The notes under the pieces: model-generated
What the model was told of the DNA's origin: nothing
The model's input: only the letters and a program-made list of their open reading frames with translations
The model's database searches: none
Assembly (NCBI RefSeq): GCF_024519155.1
Contig: NZ_JANIFJ010000005.1
Location: forward strand, 186,001-250,000
Length of the DNA stretch: 64,000 nt
Origin: Mangrovibrevibacter kandeliae
GTDB taxonomy: Bacteria > Pseudomonadota > Alphaproteobacteria > Rhizobiales > Rhizobiaceae
Direction of reading: 5' to 3'
Position numbers and translations under genes: made by a program
Shown here: in pieces, positions 9,170-19,149 of the stretch
Numbering within the stretch: position 1 is the stretch's first letter
Layout: every line of letters begins with the position of its first letter

Positions 9170-10276
9170 ATGAAGATCACCGCCATCCGCGCCTACCAAG
9201 TCGACCTGCCGCTCCGGGAAGGCCGCTATTCCTGGTCGAACGGCAACTTCGTCGAGGTCTTCGATTCGACCGTCGTCGCGGTCGAGACCGACGCCGGCAT
9301 CACCGGCTATGCCGAATGCTGTCCACTGGGCTCGGCGTATCTGCCGGCCTATGCGGCGGGCGTGCGCGCCGGGCTCGCCGAGCTCGGGCCGAAGCTGATC
9401 GGGCTCGATCCGACCGAACTCGGCACGCTGAACCGGGCGATGGACGCGGCGCTGCGGGGGCACCCCTACGTCAAGGCGCCGATCGACATCGCCTGCTGGG
9501 ACATTCTCGGCAAGGTCGCCGGCCTGCCGGTCTGGAAGCTGCTCGGCGGCCGGGCGCAGGAGCGGGTCGCGCTCTACCGGGCGATCAGCCAGCGCAGCGC
9601 CGACGAGATGGCGGACAACATCGCCGGCTACCGCGCCGAGGGCTACGCCAAGTTCCAGCTGAAGGTCGGCGGCGATGCCGACGACGACATCGCCCGCATC
9701 CGTGCCACCCGCGCGATCCTCTCGCCCGGCGACGTCCTCGTCGCCGACGCCAACACCGGCTGGACCAAGGCCGAGGCCGCTCGGGTGGTCGCGGCGGTCG
9801 AGGACCTCGACGTTTACATCGAGCAGCCCTGCCCGAGCTACGAGGAGTGCGTCTCGATCCGACGGCGGACCGCCCGCCCCTTCGTGCTCGACGAGGTCAT
9901 CGACGGCGTCGCCACCCTGTCACGCGCCATCGCCGAGGACGCGATGGACATCGTCAACCTGAAGATCTCCAAGGTCGGCGGCCTGACCAAGGCGCGGCTG
10001 ATGCGCGACCTCTGCGTGTCCGCGGGCATCGCGATGACGATCGAGGACACCTGGGGCGGCGACATCGTCACTGCCGCGATCGCCCATCTCGCCCAGTCGA
10101 CGCCGGCCGAGTTCTGCTTCTCGGCGACCGACTTCAACAGCTACGGCACCGTCTCGATCGCCGAGGGCGCGCCCGCCCGCGTCGATGGCTTCATGACTGC
10201 CTCGGACGCGCCGGGGCTCGGCGTGACGCCGCGCTTCGACGTCCTTGGCAGCCCCGTGCTGACGATCGGCGGCTGA
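9170..10276 (+). CDS. Enolase-superfamily (MLE subgroup) enzyme, probable cis-3-hydroxy-L-proline dehydratase
   Basis: A 368-residue mandelate racemase/muconate lactonizing enzyme type protein with an N-terminal capping domain and a barrel. Metal ligands fit D193 (ADANTGW), E218 (IEQP) and D241 or E242 (LDEV). Lys165 (FQLKVGG) and Lys265 (NLKISKVGG) fit the two catalytic lysines; the first Lys of the usual KxK is Gln163. The overall form matches characterised cis-3-hydroxy-L-proline dehydratases and the related hydroxyproline-betaine epimerases. Neighbouring genes favour the dehydratase role, giving pyrroline-2-carboxylate for the reductase encoded upstream. The betaine epimerase alternative cannot be excluded. 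Confidence 0.8.
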   Translation: MKITAIRAYQVDLPLREGRYSWSNGNFVEVFDSTVVAVETDAGITGYAECCPLGSAYLPAYAAGVRAGLAELGPKLIGLDPTELGTLNRAMDAALRGHPYVKAPIDIACWDILGKVAGLPVWKLLGGRAQERVALYRAISQRSADEMADNIAGYRAEGYAKFQLKVGGDADDDIARIRATRAILSPGDVLVADANTGWTKAEAARVVAAVEDLDVYIEQPCPSYEECVSIRRRTARPFVLDEVIDGVATLSRAIAEDAMDIVNLKISKVGGLTKARLMRDLCVSAGIAMTIEDTWGGDIVTAAIAHLAQSTPAEFCFSATDFNSYGTVSIAEGAPARVDGFMTASDAPGLGVTPRFDVLGSPVLTIGG

Positions 10277-10280
10277 GGCG

Positions 10281-11309
10281 ATGCGCGCGGCGAAGGTCAT
10301 CCACGTCGTCGGCTGCCATGCCGAGGGCGAGGTCGGCGACGTGATCGTCGGCGGGGTCGCGCCGCCGCCGGGCGCCACCCTGTGGGAGCAGTCGCGCTTC
10401 ATCGCTCGTGACGAGACGCTGCGGAACTTCGTCCTCAACGAGCCCCGCGGCGGCGTCTTCCGGCACGTGAACCTCATGGTTCCGCCGAAGGACCCGAGCG
10501 CCGCCTTCGGCTTCATCATCATGGAGCCCGCCGACACGCCGCCGATGTCCGGCTCGAACTCGATCTGCGTTGCGACCGTGCTGCTCGACACCGGCCTCGT
10601 GCCGATGGTCGAACCGGAGACGCGCTTCCTGCTCGAGGCGCCGGGCGGCGTGGTCGAAATCCGCGCCGCTTGCCGCAACGGCAAGGCCGAGCGGATCACC
10701 GTCCGCAACGTGCCGTCCTTCGCCGACCGGCTGGGTGCCACGATAGAGGTGGAAGGCGTCGGCACGCATGCCGTCGACACCGCCTATGGCGGCGACAGCT
10801 TCGTCCTCGTCGACGCCGCGCGCCTCGGCTTCGCCATCCGGCCGGACGAGGCGCGCGATCTCGCCGCCATGGGCATGGCGCTCACCCGCGCCGCGAACGA
10901 GCAGCTCGGCTTCCGCCATCCCGAGAACCCCGACTGGGACCACATCTCCTTCTGCCAGTTCACCGCGCCGGTGACGCGCGAGCACGGCATCCTCACCGGC
11001 CTCAACACGGTGGCGATCCGGCCCGGCAAGCTCGACCGCTCGCCGACCGGCACCGGCTGTTCGGCGCGCATGGCGGTGCTGCATGCGCGGGGTGAACTCG
11101 CCGTCGGCGACGGCTTTGTCGGGCGCTCGATCCTCGGCTCGCACTTCGAGTGCCGGATCGAGGCTGCCACGACCCTCGCCGGCCGGTCCGCCATCGTGCC
11201 GACGATCTCCGGCCGGGGCTGGATCACCGGCACCAGTCAGCTGATGCTCGACCCCGCTGACCCCTGGCCGGGCGGCTATCACCTGTCCGACACCTGGCCT
11301 AGTCTCTAG
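10281..11309 (+). CDS. Proline-racemase-superfamily protein, trans-3-hydroxy-L-proline dehydratase type (Ser/Thr active site)
   Basis: A 342-residue paralogue of the epimerase in the same cluster. The two catalytic positions hold Ser90 (PMSGSNSIC) and Thr256 (DRSPTGTGC). Thr at the second position marks the dehydratase branch, which removes water from trans-3-hydroxy-L-proline to give pyrroline-2-carboxylate. The described dehydratases keep Cys at the first position, so Ser90 is unusual. It begins 4 nt after the enolase-family gene and shares its transcript. The product would again be used by the Ldh_2-type reductase. Racemase or epimerase activity is unlikely without either cysteine. Confidence 0.8.
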   Translation: MRAAKVIHVVGCHAEGEVGDVIVGGVAPPPGATLWEQSRFIARDETLRNFVLNEPRGGVFRHVNLMVPPKDPSAAFGFIIMEPADTPPMSGSNSICVATVLLDTGLVPMVEPETRFLLEAPGGVVEIRAACRNGKAERITVRNVPSFADRLGATIEVEGVGTHAVDTAYGGDSFVLVDAARLGFAIRPDEARDLAAMGMALTRAANEQLGFRHPENPDWDHISFCQFTAPVTREHGILTGLNTVAIRPGKLDRSPTGTGCSARMAVLHARGELAVGDGFVGRSILGSHFECRIEAATTLAGRSAIVPTISGRGWITGTSQLMLDPADPWPGGYHLSDTWPSL

Positions 11310-11403
11310 CGCGATCGTCCTGGAGGAGCCGTGATGCCACGTCGCGGCGGACGGGAAGCGCGCGCCGAAGCCACGTCGCGCGGCGACACGAGGGAGGAAC
11401 GGC

Positions 11404-12888
<1,485 letters not shown>

Positions 12889-12931
12889 GAGTGCCCGGGC
12901 GACCGCGGATTGCTCCTTCGCTAGGATCTCG

Positions 12932-13036
12932 ATGCTCTCGCTGAAGCGCTTTCCCGGTCTCGACCCGGACTGGCGGCTGCGGCAGGGTTGGCTGATGCGG
13001 GATGCCGCCGCCGAATCGGCGGCGCCTGTCGCCTGA
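12932..13036 (+). CDS. Possible 34-residue small ORF between glpK and the sarcosine-oxidase-like gene
   Basis: An ATG frame with TAGGA about 7 nt upstream encodes MLSLKRFPGL...ESAAPVA. It ends 29 nt before the next gene. Its 3' part contains a GC-rich hairpin (13006-13013 with 13017-13024, loop AAT). No family is recognised; it may be a short leader or chance. Confidence 0.2.
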   Translation: MLSLKRFPGLDPDWRLRQGWLMRDAAAESAAPVA

Positions 13037-13065
13037 CCTTCGAGCCTCTCCTGACGAGGATCCAC

Positions 13066-14187
13066 ATGCCGGACATGCCCAGAGTCCTGATCGTCGGCGC
13101 CGGAATCGCCGGCCTCTCCACCGCCTGGGCGCTCGCCCGCCGCGGCTATGCCGTCGAGGTCTTCGAGCAGGGGCCGGTGCCGAACCCGCGCGCCTCCTCC
13201 TACGACGAGCACCGCATCACCCGGCACGTCTACGGATCGACCGGCTATGCCGAGCTGATGCCGCACGCCTTCGCCCTCTGGGACCGGCTCTTTGCCGATA
13301 TCGGCGCGCGGCATTTCGACCCGCTGCCGCTGCTCGTCCTGCAGCGCGAGCGCGACGCGTGGTTCGCCTCGAGCCAGGCGAGCCTGGACTCGCTGAATGT
13401 TCCGTACCGGGCGGTCCAGGTGGAGACCCTCGCCGAATCCTACCCGATGCTGAGCACCGAGGGTGTCTCCGCCGCCTTCGTCTGCGAAGGCGCGGGGGTG
13501 CTCTTCCCGATCCGCATCCTCATCGACCTTTCGGTGCACCTGGCGAGCCTCGGCGTCGTCTTCCACGCAAATACCAAGGTCACGGCCGTCGACCTCGATG
13601 CGGGCACCGTCAGCGTCGACGGCGGCGTGCGGTCCGGCGACGTCGTGGTGGTCGCGGCGGGAGCCTGGGCCGAGCGGCTGGTCCCCGCGCTGCGGGCACT
13701 CGCCACGCCGTCACGCCAGGCCGTACTGTTCCTCGCACCGCCGCCGGCGCTCGCCGATGCCTGGCGCGATGCGCCGGTGATCCTCGACATCGGCGCGGCG
13801 AGCGGCACCTACGCGCTGCCGCCGCGGCCGGGCACGCGGTTGAAGATCGGCGACCACCTCTTCACCCGCATCGGCGATCCGGACGACGACCGGGTGGCGA
13901 TAGAGGAGGACCTGGGCCAGCTCTTCGATGCCGCCCGTCTCGCCTTCCGCGACTTCGACGCCTATCGGATCCTCGAGCGGAAGATCTGCTACTACACCGT
14001 CACCGACGACGAGCGCTTCGTCGTCCGCCCGCTCGGCCGCGCCGGCTACATCCAGAGCGCCTGCTCCGGCCACGGCTTCAAGCTCGGGCCCCTTATCGGT
14101 GAAGGCGTCGCGCGCGCGATCGCGGGCGAGACGGCGGCCGGGGATCTGGCCGAGTGGGCCGCGGCACGACCTGCGCGAGCCGCCTGA
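13066..14187 (+). CDS. Sarcosine oxidase / N-methyl-amino-acid oxidase-like flavoprotein (SolA/MSOX type)
   Basis: This 373-residue DAO-fold enzyme has GAGIAG near the N-terminus and HGFKLGPLIGEGVA at the C-terminal FAD-contact segment. Cys308 in ICYYTVTDDERF aligns with the cysteine that binds FAD covalently in monomeric sarcosine oxidase. It probably oxidises a secondary or N-methyl amino acid with release of hydrogen peroxide. The ATG at 13066 is preferred over an upstream frame start because GAGGA lies 5 nt before it and the motif would otherwise sit behind an unusual extension. The exact substrate is not determined; proline-type amines would suit the neighbourhood. Confidence 0.83.
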   Translation: MPDMPRVLIVGAGIAGLSTAWALARRGYAVEVFEQGPVPNPRASSYDEHRITRHVYGSTGYAELMPHAFALWDRLFADIGARHFDPLPLLVLQRERDAWFASSQASLDSLNVPYRAVQVETLAESYPMLSTEGVSAAFVCEGAGVLFPIRILIDLSVHLASLGVVFHANTKVTAVDLDAGTVSVDGGVRSGDVVVVAAGAWAERLVPALRALATPSRQAVLFLAPPPALADAWRDAPVILDIGAASGTYALPPRPGTRLKIGDHLFTRIGDPDDDRVAIEEDLGQLFDAARLAFRDFDAYRILERKICYYTVTDDERFVVRPLGRAGYIQSACSGHGFKLGPLIGEGVARAIAGETAAGDLAEWAAARPARAA

Positions 14188-14296
14188 GCGGCGAGCGGGC
14201 CACAGGGATCGGCGCGGCGGAACCGCGCGGCTGGAACCAGGGCCATCGGCAGCGATTACGAAGGGAGACGTCCCTCGAGTCCCGACCGAGTATTCT

Positions 14297-14752
14297 ATGA
14301 CATCTGTTTCCTACACGCCCGCCGTCCCCTATGTCGGGCATCCCGTTCGCGCGCCCTTCGTACCGTTCCCCCTCGTCTGCTTCACGCTGGCCTTCGCGAC
14401 CGACATCGCCTACTGGCAGACCGCAAACCTGATGTGGCAGAACTTCTCGGAGTGGCTGCTTTTCGCCGGACTCGTCGTCGGTGCCGTCGCAGTGCTGCTG
14501 GGCATCGTCGACCTGTTCCGGGCCTCTGCCGTTGCCGTTCGCCCGCCGCTCCTCCAGACCATCGCCTACCTGGTCGTCCTGGCACTCGGCATCCTCAACA
14601 GCTTCGTCCACTCCGGCGACGGCTGGACCGCGGTCGTGCCGAACGGGCTGATCACCTCGGCCGTCACCTTCGTCGCCATCCTCATCACGGTCTTCCTGGC
14701 ACCGCCCCGCACCTATCGCTTCCCGAACGCCGGAGGACGCCTCGATGACTGA
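14297..14752 (+). CDS. DUF2231 membrane protein
   Basis: A 151-residue protein with four predicted transmembrane helices (for example FPLVCFTLAFATDIAYW, LLFAGLVVGAVAVLLGIV and TSAVTFVAILITVFLA). The N-terminal VPYVGHPVRAPFVPFPLVCF carries the small conserved His-Pro element of DUF2231. Its 3' end overlaps the next gene by 8 nt, so it is translationally coupled to the PQQ-type dehydrogenase lipoprotein. The function is unknown. Pairing with periplasmic sugar dehydrogenases suggests a membrane partner role; this is inference. The start is the first ATG giving the full first helix. Confidence 0.8.
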   Translation: MTSVSYTPAVPYVGHPVRAPFVPFPLVCFTLAFATDIAYWQTANLMWQNFSEWLLFAGLVVGAVAVLLGIVDLFRASAVAVRPPLLQTIAYLVVLALGILNSFVHSGDGWTAVVPNGLITSAVTFVAILITVFLAPPRTYRFPNAGGRLDD

Positions 14753-16382
14753 CCGCACCCACTCCTTCCGCGTCGCGGCGCTCGCCGGCAGTGCGCTTGT
14801 CCTCCTCGCGCTCGCCGGCTGCAGCGACAGCGATGACTTCGATGTCTCGACCCAGATCGGCGCCGACCCGGCGCTGCCCGAGCCGAACCAGTCGCTCTGG
14901 CCGGACATGAAGGTCGCCGAGGTGATCGGCTGGCAGGACGGCCAGACGCCGAAGGTGCCCGATGGACTGACCATCACGGCCTACGCCAAGGATCTCGCCA
15001 ACCCGCGCACCGTCCACACGCTGCCCAATGGCGACGTTCTCGTCGTGCAGTCGCGCGGACCTGCGGCTGAGCCGCTGTCGCGGCCGAAGGACATGATCCG
15101 CGGCTGGATCATGTCGCTTGCGCACGGCAACAGTGGCGGCACGCCGAAGCCGAGCAACATCGTGACGCTGCTGCGCGACACCAACCGCGATGGCACGGTG
15201 GACGAGCGCCATGACCTGCTGACCGGTCTGAACTCGCCCTTCGGCGTCGCGTGGGTGGACAACACCCTCTATGTCGCCGCGACCGACGCGATCCTCGCCT
15301 ACCCGTACGAGCTCGGCCAGACCGAGATCACCGCACAGCCGAAGGTGCTGACCCCGCTGCCGGGCGGTCCGATCGACCATCACTGGACGAAGGACCTGGC
15401 GCTCAGTCCCGACGGGCAGACGCTGTATGTCTCGGTCGGGTCGAACTCGAACATCACCGAGAACGGGCTGGAGGCCGAGAAGGGCCGTGCCGCGATCTGG
15501 CAGGTCGATCGCAAGACGGGCGCCGCACGCGTCTATGCCTCGGGCCTGCGCAACCCGAACGGCCTGACCTTCAACCCGGAGTCGGGAGCGCTGTGGGCGG
15601 TCGTCAACGAGCGCGACGAGCTCGGCCCGAACCTCGTGCCGGACTACATGACGTCGGTGAAGGACGGCGCGTTTTACGGCTGGCCGTGGAGCTACTACGG
15701 CAACCACGTGGACGAACGCGTACATCCGCAGCGCCCGGACATGGTCGAGAAGGCGATCCCGGCCGACTATGCGCTGTCCAGCCATGTGGCCGCGCTCGGC
15801 CTCACCTTCTCGGACGGCTCGGCCCTGCCGGACGCCTTCGCGCATGGCGCCTTCATCGGCGAACACGGCTCGTGGAACCGCAACGTCTTCAACGGTTACA
15901 AGGTCGCCTATGTGCCGTTCCAGAACGGCCAGCCGGCGGGCACGGTACAGGATGTCGTGACCGGCTTCATCGACGGCGACCAGGCGCATGGCCGGCCGGT
16001 CGGAGTCGGCATCGATGGCACCGGGGCGCTGCTCGTCGCGGACGATGCCGGCAACACGGTTTGGCGTGTCGCTTCGTCCGACGGCTCGGTGACGCCGCAG
16101 CCGATCGGCAGCGACCGCGTCGGTCTCTCGACGAGCGCGGCACCGGCAGCAGCCGGCGGCACCGCCGCGGGCGGCGATACGGCGGCGGCGGCCGGTGGCG
16201 CACCCACCACATCGGCGGGCGGCGGCAGCACATCGGGCGCGCCGGCCGCATCCTTCGACGAGCAGGTGACCGGGCAGCAGCCGGCTCCCGCGGCGGACGG
16301 CTCCTCGTCCGCGCCGTCGCAAACGCAGATCGCGCCGGCGACCCTGCCGGGCGAGAACGTGCCGGGCACCACGAACCAGTGA
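14745..16382 (+). CDS. PQQ-dependent sugar dehydrogenase-like lipoprotein (sorbosone dehydrogenase family)
   Basis: A 545-residue exported protein with lipobox LAGC (Cys26), hence probably anchored to a membrane facing the periplasm. The central region is a six-bladed beta-propeller of the GSDH/sorbosone dehydrogenase family: GLNSPFGVAWVDNTLYVA, HHWTKDLALSPDGQTLYVS, GLRNPNGLTFNPESGALWA and GEHGSWNRN are the repeated blade signatures. It would oxidise an aldose or related sugar with PQQ. The last ~100 residues are Ala/Gly/Ser/Thr-rich low complexity with no recognised domain. It is coupled to the DUF2231 gene and followed by a terminator at 16463. Confidence 0.88.
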   Translation: MTDRTHSFRVAALAGSALVLLALAGCSDSDDFDVSTQIGADPALPEPNQSLWPDMKVAEVIGWQDGQTPKVPDGLTITAYAKDLANPRTVHTLPNGDVLVVQSRGPAAEPLSRPKDMIRGWIMSLAHGNSGGTPKPSNIVTLLRDTNRDGTVDERHDLLTGLNSPFGVAWVDNTLYVAATDAILAYPYELGQTEITAQPKVLTPLPGGPIDHHWTKDLALSPDGQTLYVSVGSNSNITENGLEAEKGRAAIWQVDRKTGAARVYASGLRNPNGLTFNPESGALWAVVNERDELGPNLVPDYMTSVKDGAFYGWPWSYYGNHVDERVHPQRPDMVEKAIPADYALSSHVAALGLTFSDGSALPDAFAHGAFIGEHGSWNRNVFNGYKVAYVPFQNGQPAGTVQDVVTGFIDGDQAHGRPVGVGIDGTGALLVADDAGNTVWRVASSDGSVTPQPIGSDRVGLSTSAAPAAAGGTAAGGDTAAAAGGAPTTSAGGGSTSGAPAASFDEQVTGQQPAPAADGSSSAPSQTQIAPATLPGENVPGTTNQ

Positions 16383-16462
16383 CTGCGCGTCGGCGCCGGG
16401 ACGATCCGGCATCTCTTCCCGGCGTCGCCCGCATCGGGTAAGAGGCAGCCTCTCGAACAGCA

Positions 16463-16492
16463 GCGCCCGGCTCCGCCGGGCGCTTTCGTTTT
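16463..16492 (+). terminator. Factor-independent terminator
   Basis: A perfect 9-nt GC stem (16463-16471 with 16475-16483) with loop TCC is followed by TTTCGTTTT. It lies 80 nt after the PQQ-dehydrogenase gene. The GGAGGA that serves the next gene begins at its last bases, so the following gene needs its own promoter or read-through. Confidence 0.85.
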
Positions 16493-16504
16493 GGAGGATC
16501 CGCC

Positions 16505-17752
16505 ATGCCGACACCCTTCCCTGGCCTCGACTTCGGCACGACCAACTCGACGCTCGGCCTTTGTGTGCCCGGTGGCACGCCAACCCTCCTGCCGGTCGAG
16601 GGCGAGAGCCTGACGATCCCCTCGGCGCTGTTCTTCAGTCTCGAGGACGGCCACACCTATCTCGGCCGCGCCGCCATCGCCGAATATGTCGACGGCGCCG
16701 AAGGGCGTTTCATGCGTGCCCTGAAGTCGATCCTCGGCACCAGCCTGATGCGCGAGACGACGCTGGTCGGGCGCGAGCGCATGAGCTTCACCGACCTGAT
16801 CGGCCGCTTCCTGAAGAACCTCCGCGAGAAGCTTCCCGAGGATGCCGACGCAGTGACGCTCGGACGCCCGGTGCACTTCGTCGACGATGACGCGGCGGCG
16901 GACCGCACGGCGCAGGACCAGCTCGAAGCGGCCGCGCGGTCCCAGGGGTTCCGCCACATCGAGTTCCAGTTCGAGCCGGTGGCCGCCGCGCTGTACTACG
17001 AGCAGCAGGTCGATGCCGAGCAGCTCGCGCTGGTCGTCGACATCGGCGGCGGCACGTCGGACTTCTCGGTGGTGCGCCTCTCGCCGGAGCGGGCGCGACG
17101 GCCCGATCGGCTCGGCGACATCCTCGCCTCGACGGGCGTCCATGTCGGCGGCACGGACTTCGACCGGGCGCTCACCATCGCCCGCGTGATGCCCGAGCTC
17201 GGCATGGGCACCCGCACCGCCGACGGCAAACGGATCATGCCGAACTGGTATTTCAACGACGTGGCGACCTGGCATCGGGTCAACCTCCTCTACACGCCGA
17301 AGGTCCGGCGCGAGGTGGAGGAACTGCGCAAGGAGGCAGCCGAGCCCCAGAAGCTGATGCGCTACGAGCACGTCCTGGCGCATCGCTCCGGCCACCGCCT
17401 CGCCGGCGCCTCGGAGGCCGCCAAGATCGCGCTGACCGACATCGAGGACACCGTCATCGGCCTGGAGGAGCCGGGCCTGTCGATGAGGGTGCCGGTGACC
17501 CGAGCCGAGTTCGACGCGGCTGCCGCCGACCTTGTCGGGCGCATCGACGCGGCGGTCGGCGAGGCTCTGGTGGCCGCCGGCGTCGACGCCGGAGAGGTAG
17601 AGACGGTGATCCTCACCGGTGGTGGCGCGCAGGTTCCGGCCGTGCGGGCGGCCGCGACGCGGCGCTTCGGCCATGCCCGGATCGCCCAGTCGGATGCCTT
17701 CGGCTCGGTCGGCCTCGGCCTTGCCATCGATGCGTCCCGGCGCTTCGGCTGA
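16505..17752 (+). CDS. yegD: Hsp70-family chaperone-like protein, YegD type
   Basis: A 415-residue actin/Hsp70-fold ATPase without the substrate-binding C-terminal domain of DnaK, the form seen in YegD. Nucleotide-binding motifs are GLDFGTTNSTLG (phosphate 1, near residue 7), VVDIGGGTSDFSVV (phosphate 2) and VILTGGGAQVPAV (adenosine). FEPVAAALYYE is the connect region. Function in the cell is not established for this family. GGAGGA lies immediately upstream, overlapping the end of the terminator. It is convergent with the cytochrome gene. Confidence 0.88.
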   Translation: MPTPFPGLDFGTTNSTLGLCVPGGTPTLLPVEGESLTIPSALFFSLEDGHTYLGRAAIAEYVDGAEGRFMRALKSILGTSLMRETTLVGRERMSFTDLIGRFLKNLREKLPEDADAVTLGRPVHFVDDDAAADRTAQDQLEAAARSQGFRHIEFQFEPVAAALYYEQQVDAEQLALVVDIGGGTSDFSVVRLSPERARRPDRLGDILASTGVHVGGTDFDRALTIARVMPELGMGTRTADGKRIMPNWYFNDVATWHRVNLLYTPKVRREVEELRKEAAEPQKLMRYEHVLAHRSGHRLAGASEAAKIALTDIEDTVIGLEEPGLSMRVPVTRAEFDAAAADLVGRIDAAVGEALVAAGVDAGEVETVILTGGGAQVPAVRAAATRRFGHARIAQSDAFGSVGLGLAIDASRRFG

Positions 17753-17785
17753 CGATCCCGCACCCCTGGCGTTCGCGTTACTCCG

Positions 17786-17824
17786 CAGCGCAGGCGACGC
17801 GTCCCGCCCGCGCCACCTGCGCTG
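17786..17824. terminator. Inverted repeat between convergent genes, possible bidirectional terminator
   Basis: CAGCGCAGG at 17786-17794 is perfectly complementary to 17816-17824, with a 21-nt GC-rich loop. It fills the 75-nt gap between the YegD-like gene and the cytochrome gene. No T-run follows, so termination strength is uncertain. Confidence 0.35.
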
Positions 17825-17827
17825 TGT

Positions 17828-19141
17828 TCACTGGACCGCCGGCTGCCGCGCCTTGGCGACGTCCGCCGCGGAGATCTGCACCTGCTTGCCGCCGAAATGG
17901 CCGAGCACGTAGCTCGCGACGGCCGCAATCTCGCTGTCGGAATAGGCGGCGAAGGACGGCATCGTCTCGACCCCGTGCTCGGTTTCCAGCCGGCCGCCCT
18001 TGAGGATCACCTGCAGAAGGTTGATCGCGGCCGGATCATTGACCGTCTGGGCGCCGCGCAACCCGGCGAACACCGACTGCACGCCGCTCCCCTCCCAGCC
18101 GTGACAGCTGGCGCAGGCACCCTGGAAGACCCGCAGGCCGAGAGCCTCGTTCTCGCCGAGCTCGCCCGGCGGCGGCGAGTAGCGCGTCGCACCATCGAGG
18201 CCCGGCGGGTGCGGATCGACCTTCGCGTCGACCTCCGAGGCCTGCGGCGGCACCGACTTCAGGTAGACCGCCATCGCATGAAGATCCTCGCGGCTCATGT
18301 GCCGCAGGCTGAACGACACCGCTTCGGCCATGCTGCCGGCGGCCGTGCCATGGCCGTCCGAGTGACCCGTCGCGAGGTAATCCGTGAGCTCGTCCACCGA
18401 CCAGGCCCCGATGCCGGAGGTCTCGTCGGAGGTGATGTTGTAGGCTTTCCAGCCCTGCTGCACGCTGCCGGCGAACTTCTGGTCCTTGTCGAGCGCAAAG
18501 AAGCTGTTGCGCGGTGTATGGCATTCGCCGCAATGGCCGAAGGCCTCGACCAGATAGGCGCCGCGGTTCCATTCGCCCGACTGCTGCGGCTGCGGCTTCA
18601 TCGCGCCGTCCGGCAGGTAGAGGAGGTTCCAGGCCCGCACCGCCCAGCGCTGGTCATAGGGGAAGTCGAGCTTGTTTGGCTCCTGCTCGGCCTTCACCGG
18701 CGCCAGCGTGAACAGGTACGACTTGATGGCGAGGATGTCCTCGGTGCTCATCTGGGCGTAGGCGGTGTACGGGAAGGCCGGATAGAGGTTCTGGCCGGCC
18801 TTGTTCACGCCCTGCCGCATCGCCCGGACGAACTCGGCATCCGTCCAGTTGCCGATGCCGGTGTCGGGATCGGGCGTGATGTTGCTCGAATAGATGGTGC
18901 CGAAGGGCAGGTCGAAGGCGAGGCCGCCGGCATAGGGCTCCCCGCCCGGCGCCTGGTGGCAGGCGATGCAGTCGCCGGCCTGCGTCAGGTAGCGGCCACG
19001 CTCAACGAGAGCCGGGTCCTGACGCTCGGCGACGGTGCGCTCCGGCACGTCCGGCAGCGAGGCGGGCAGGAAGAAGAACAGCGCCGCCGCGACGGCTGCC
19101 ACGACGACGACGGCGAGAACCGCCAGACCCACACGTTTCAT
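17828..19141 (-). CDS. Membrane-anchored triheme cytochrome c subunit of a molybdenum aldehyde dehydrogenase-type complex
   Basis: The 437-residue protein has an uncleaved N-terminal helix or signal (GLAVLAVVVVAAVAAALFFF) and three c-type haem sites: CIACH (58-62), CGECH (204-208) and CASCH (343-347). This is the cytochrome layout of alcohol/aldehyde dehydrogenases of acetic acid bacteria, which pass electrons to ubiquinone. It is the last gene of a three-gene set with the Mo subunit (8-nt gap) and the [2Fe-2S] subunit. It therefore acts at the periplasmic face of the inner membrane as the electron outlet of that enzyme. Confidence 0.9.
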   Translation of the reverse strand: MKRVGLAVLAVVVVAAVAAALFFFLPASLPDVPERTVAERQDPALVERGRYLTQAGDCIACHQAPGGEPYAGGLAFDLPFGTIYSSNITPDPDTGIGNWTDAEFVRAMRQGVNKAGQNLYPAFPYTAYAQMSTEDILAIKSYLFTLAPVKAEQEPNKLDFPYDQRWAVRAWNLLYLPDGAMKPQPQQSGEWNRGAYLVEAFGHCGECHTPRNSFFALDKDQKFAGSVQQGWKAYNITSDETSGIGAWSVDELTDYLATGHSDGHGTAAGSMAEAVSFSLRHMSREDLHAMAVYLKSVPPQASEVDAKVDPHPPGLDGATRYSPPPGELGENEALGLRVFQGACASCHGWEGSGVQSVFAGLRGAQTVNDPAAINLLQVILKGGRLETEHGVETMPSFAAYSDSEIAAVASYVLGHFGGKQVQISAADVAKARQPAVQ

Positions 19142-19149
19142 GCTTCAAC

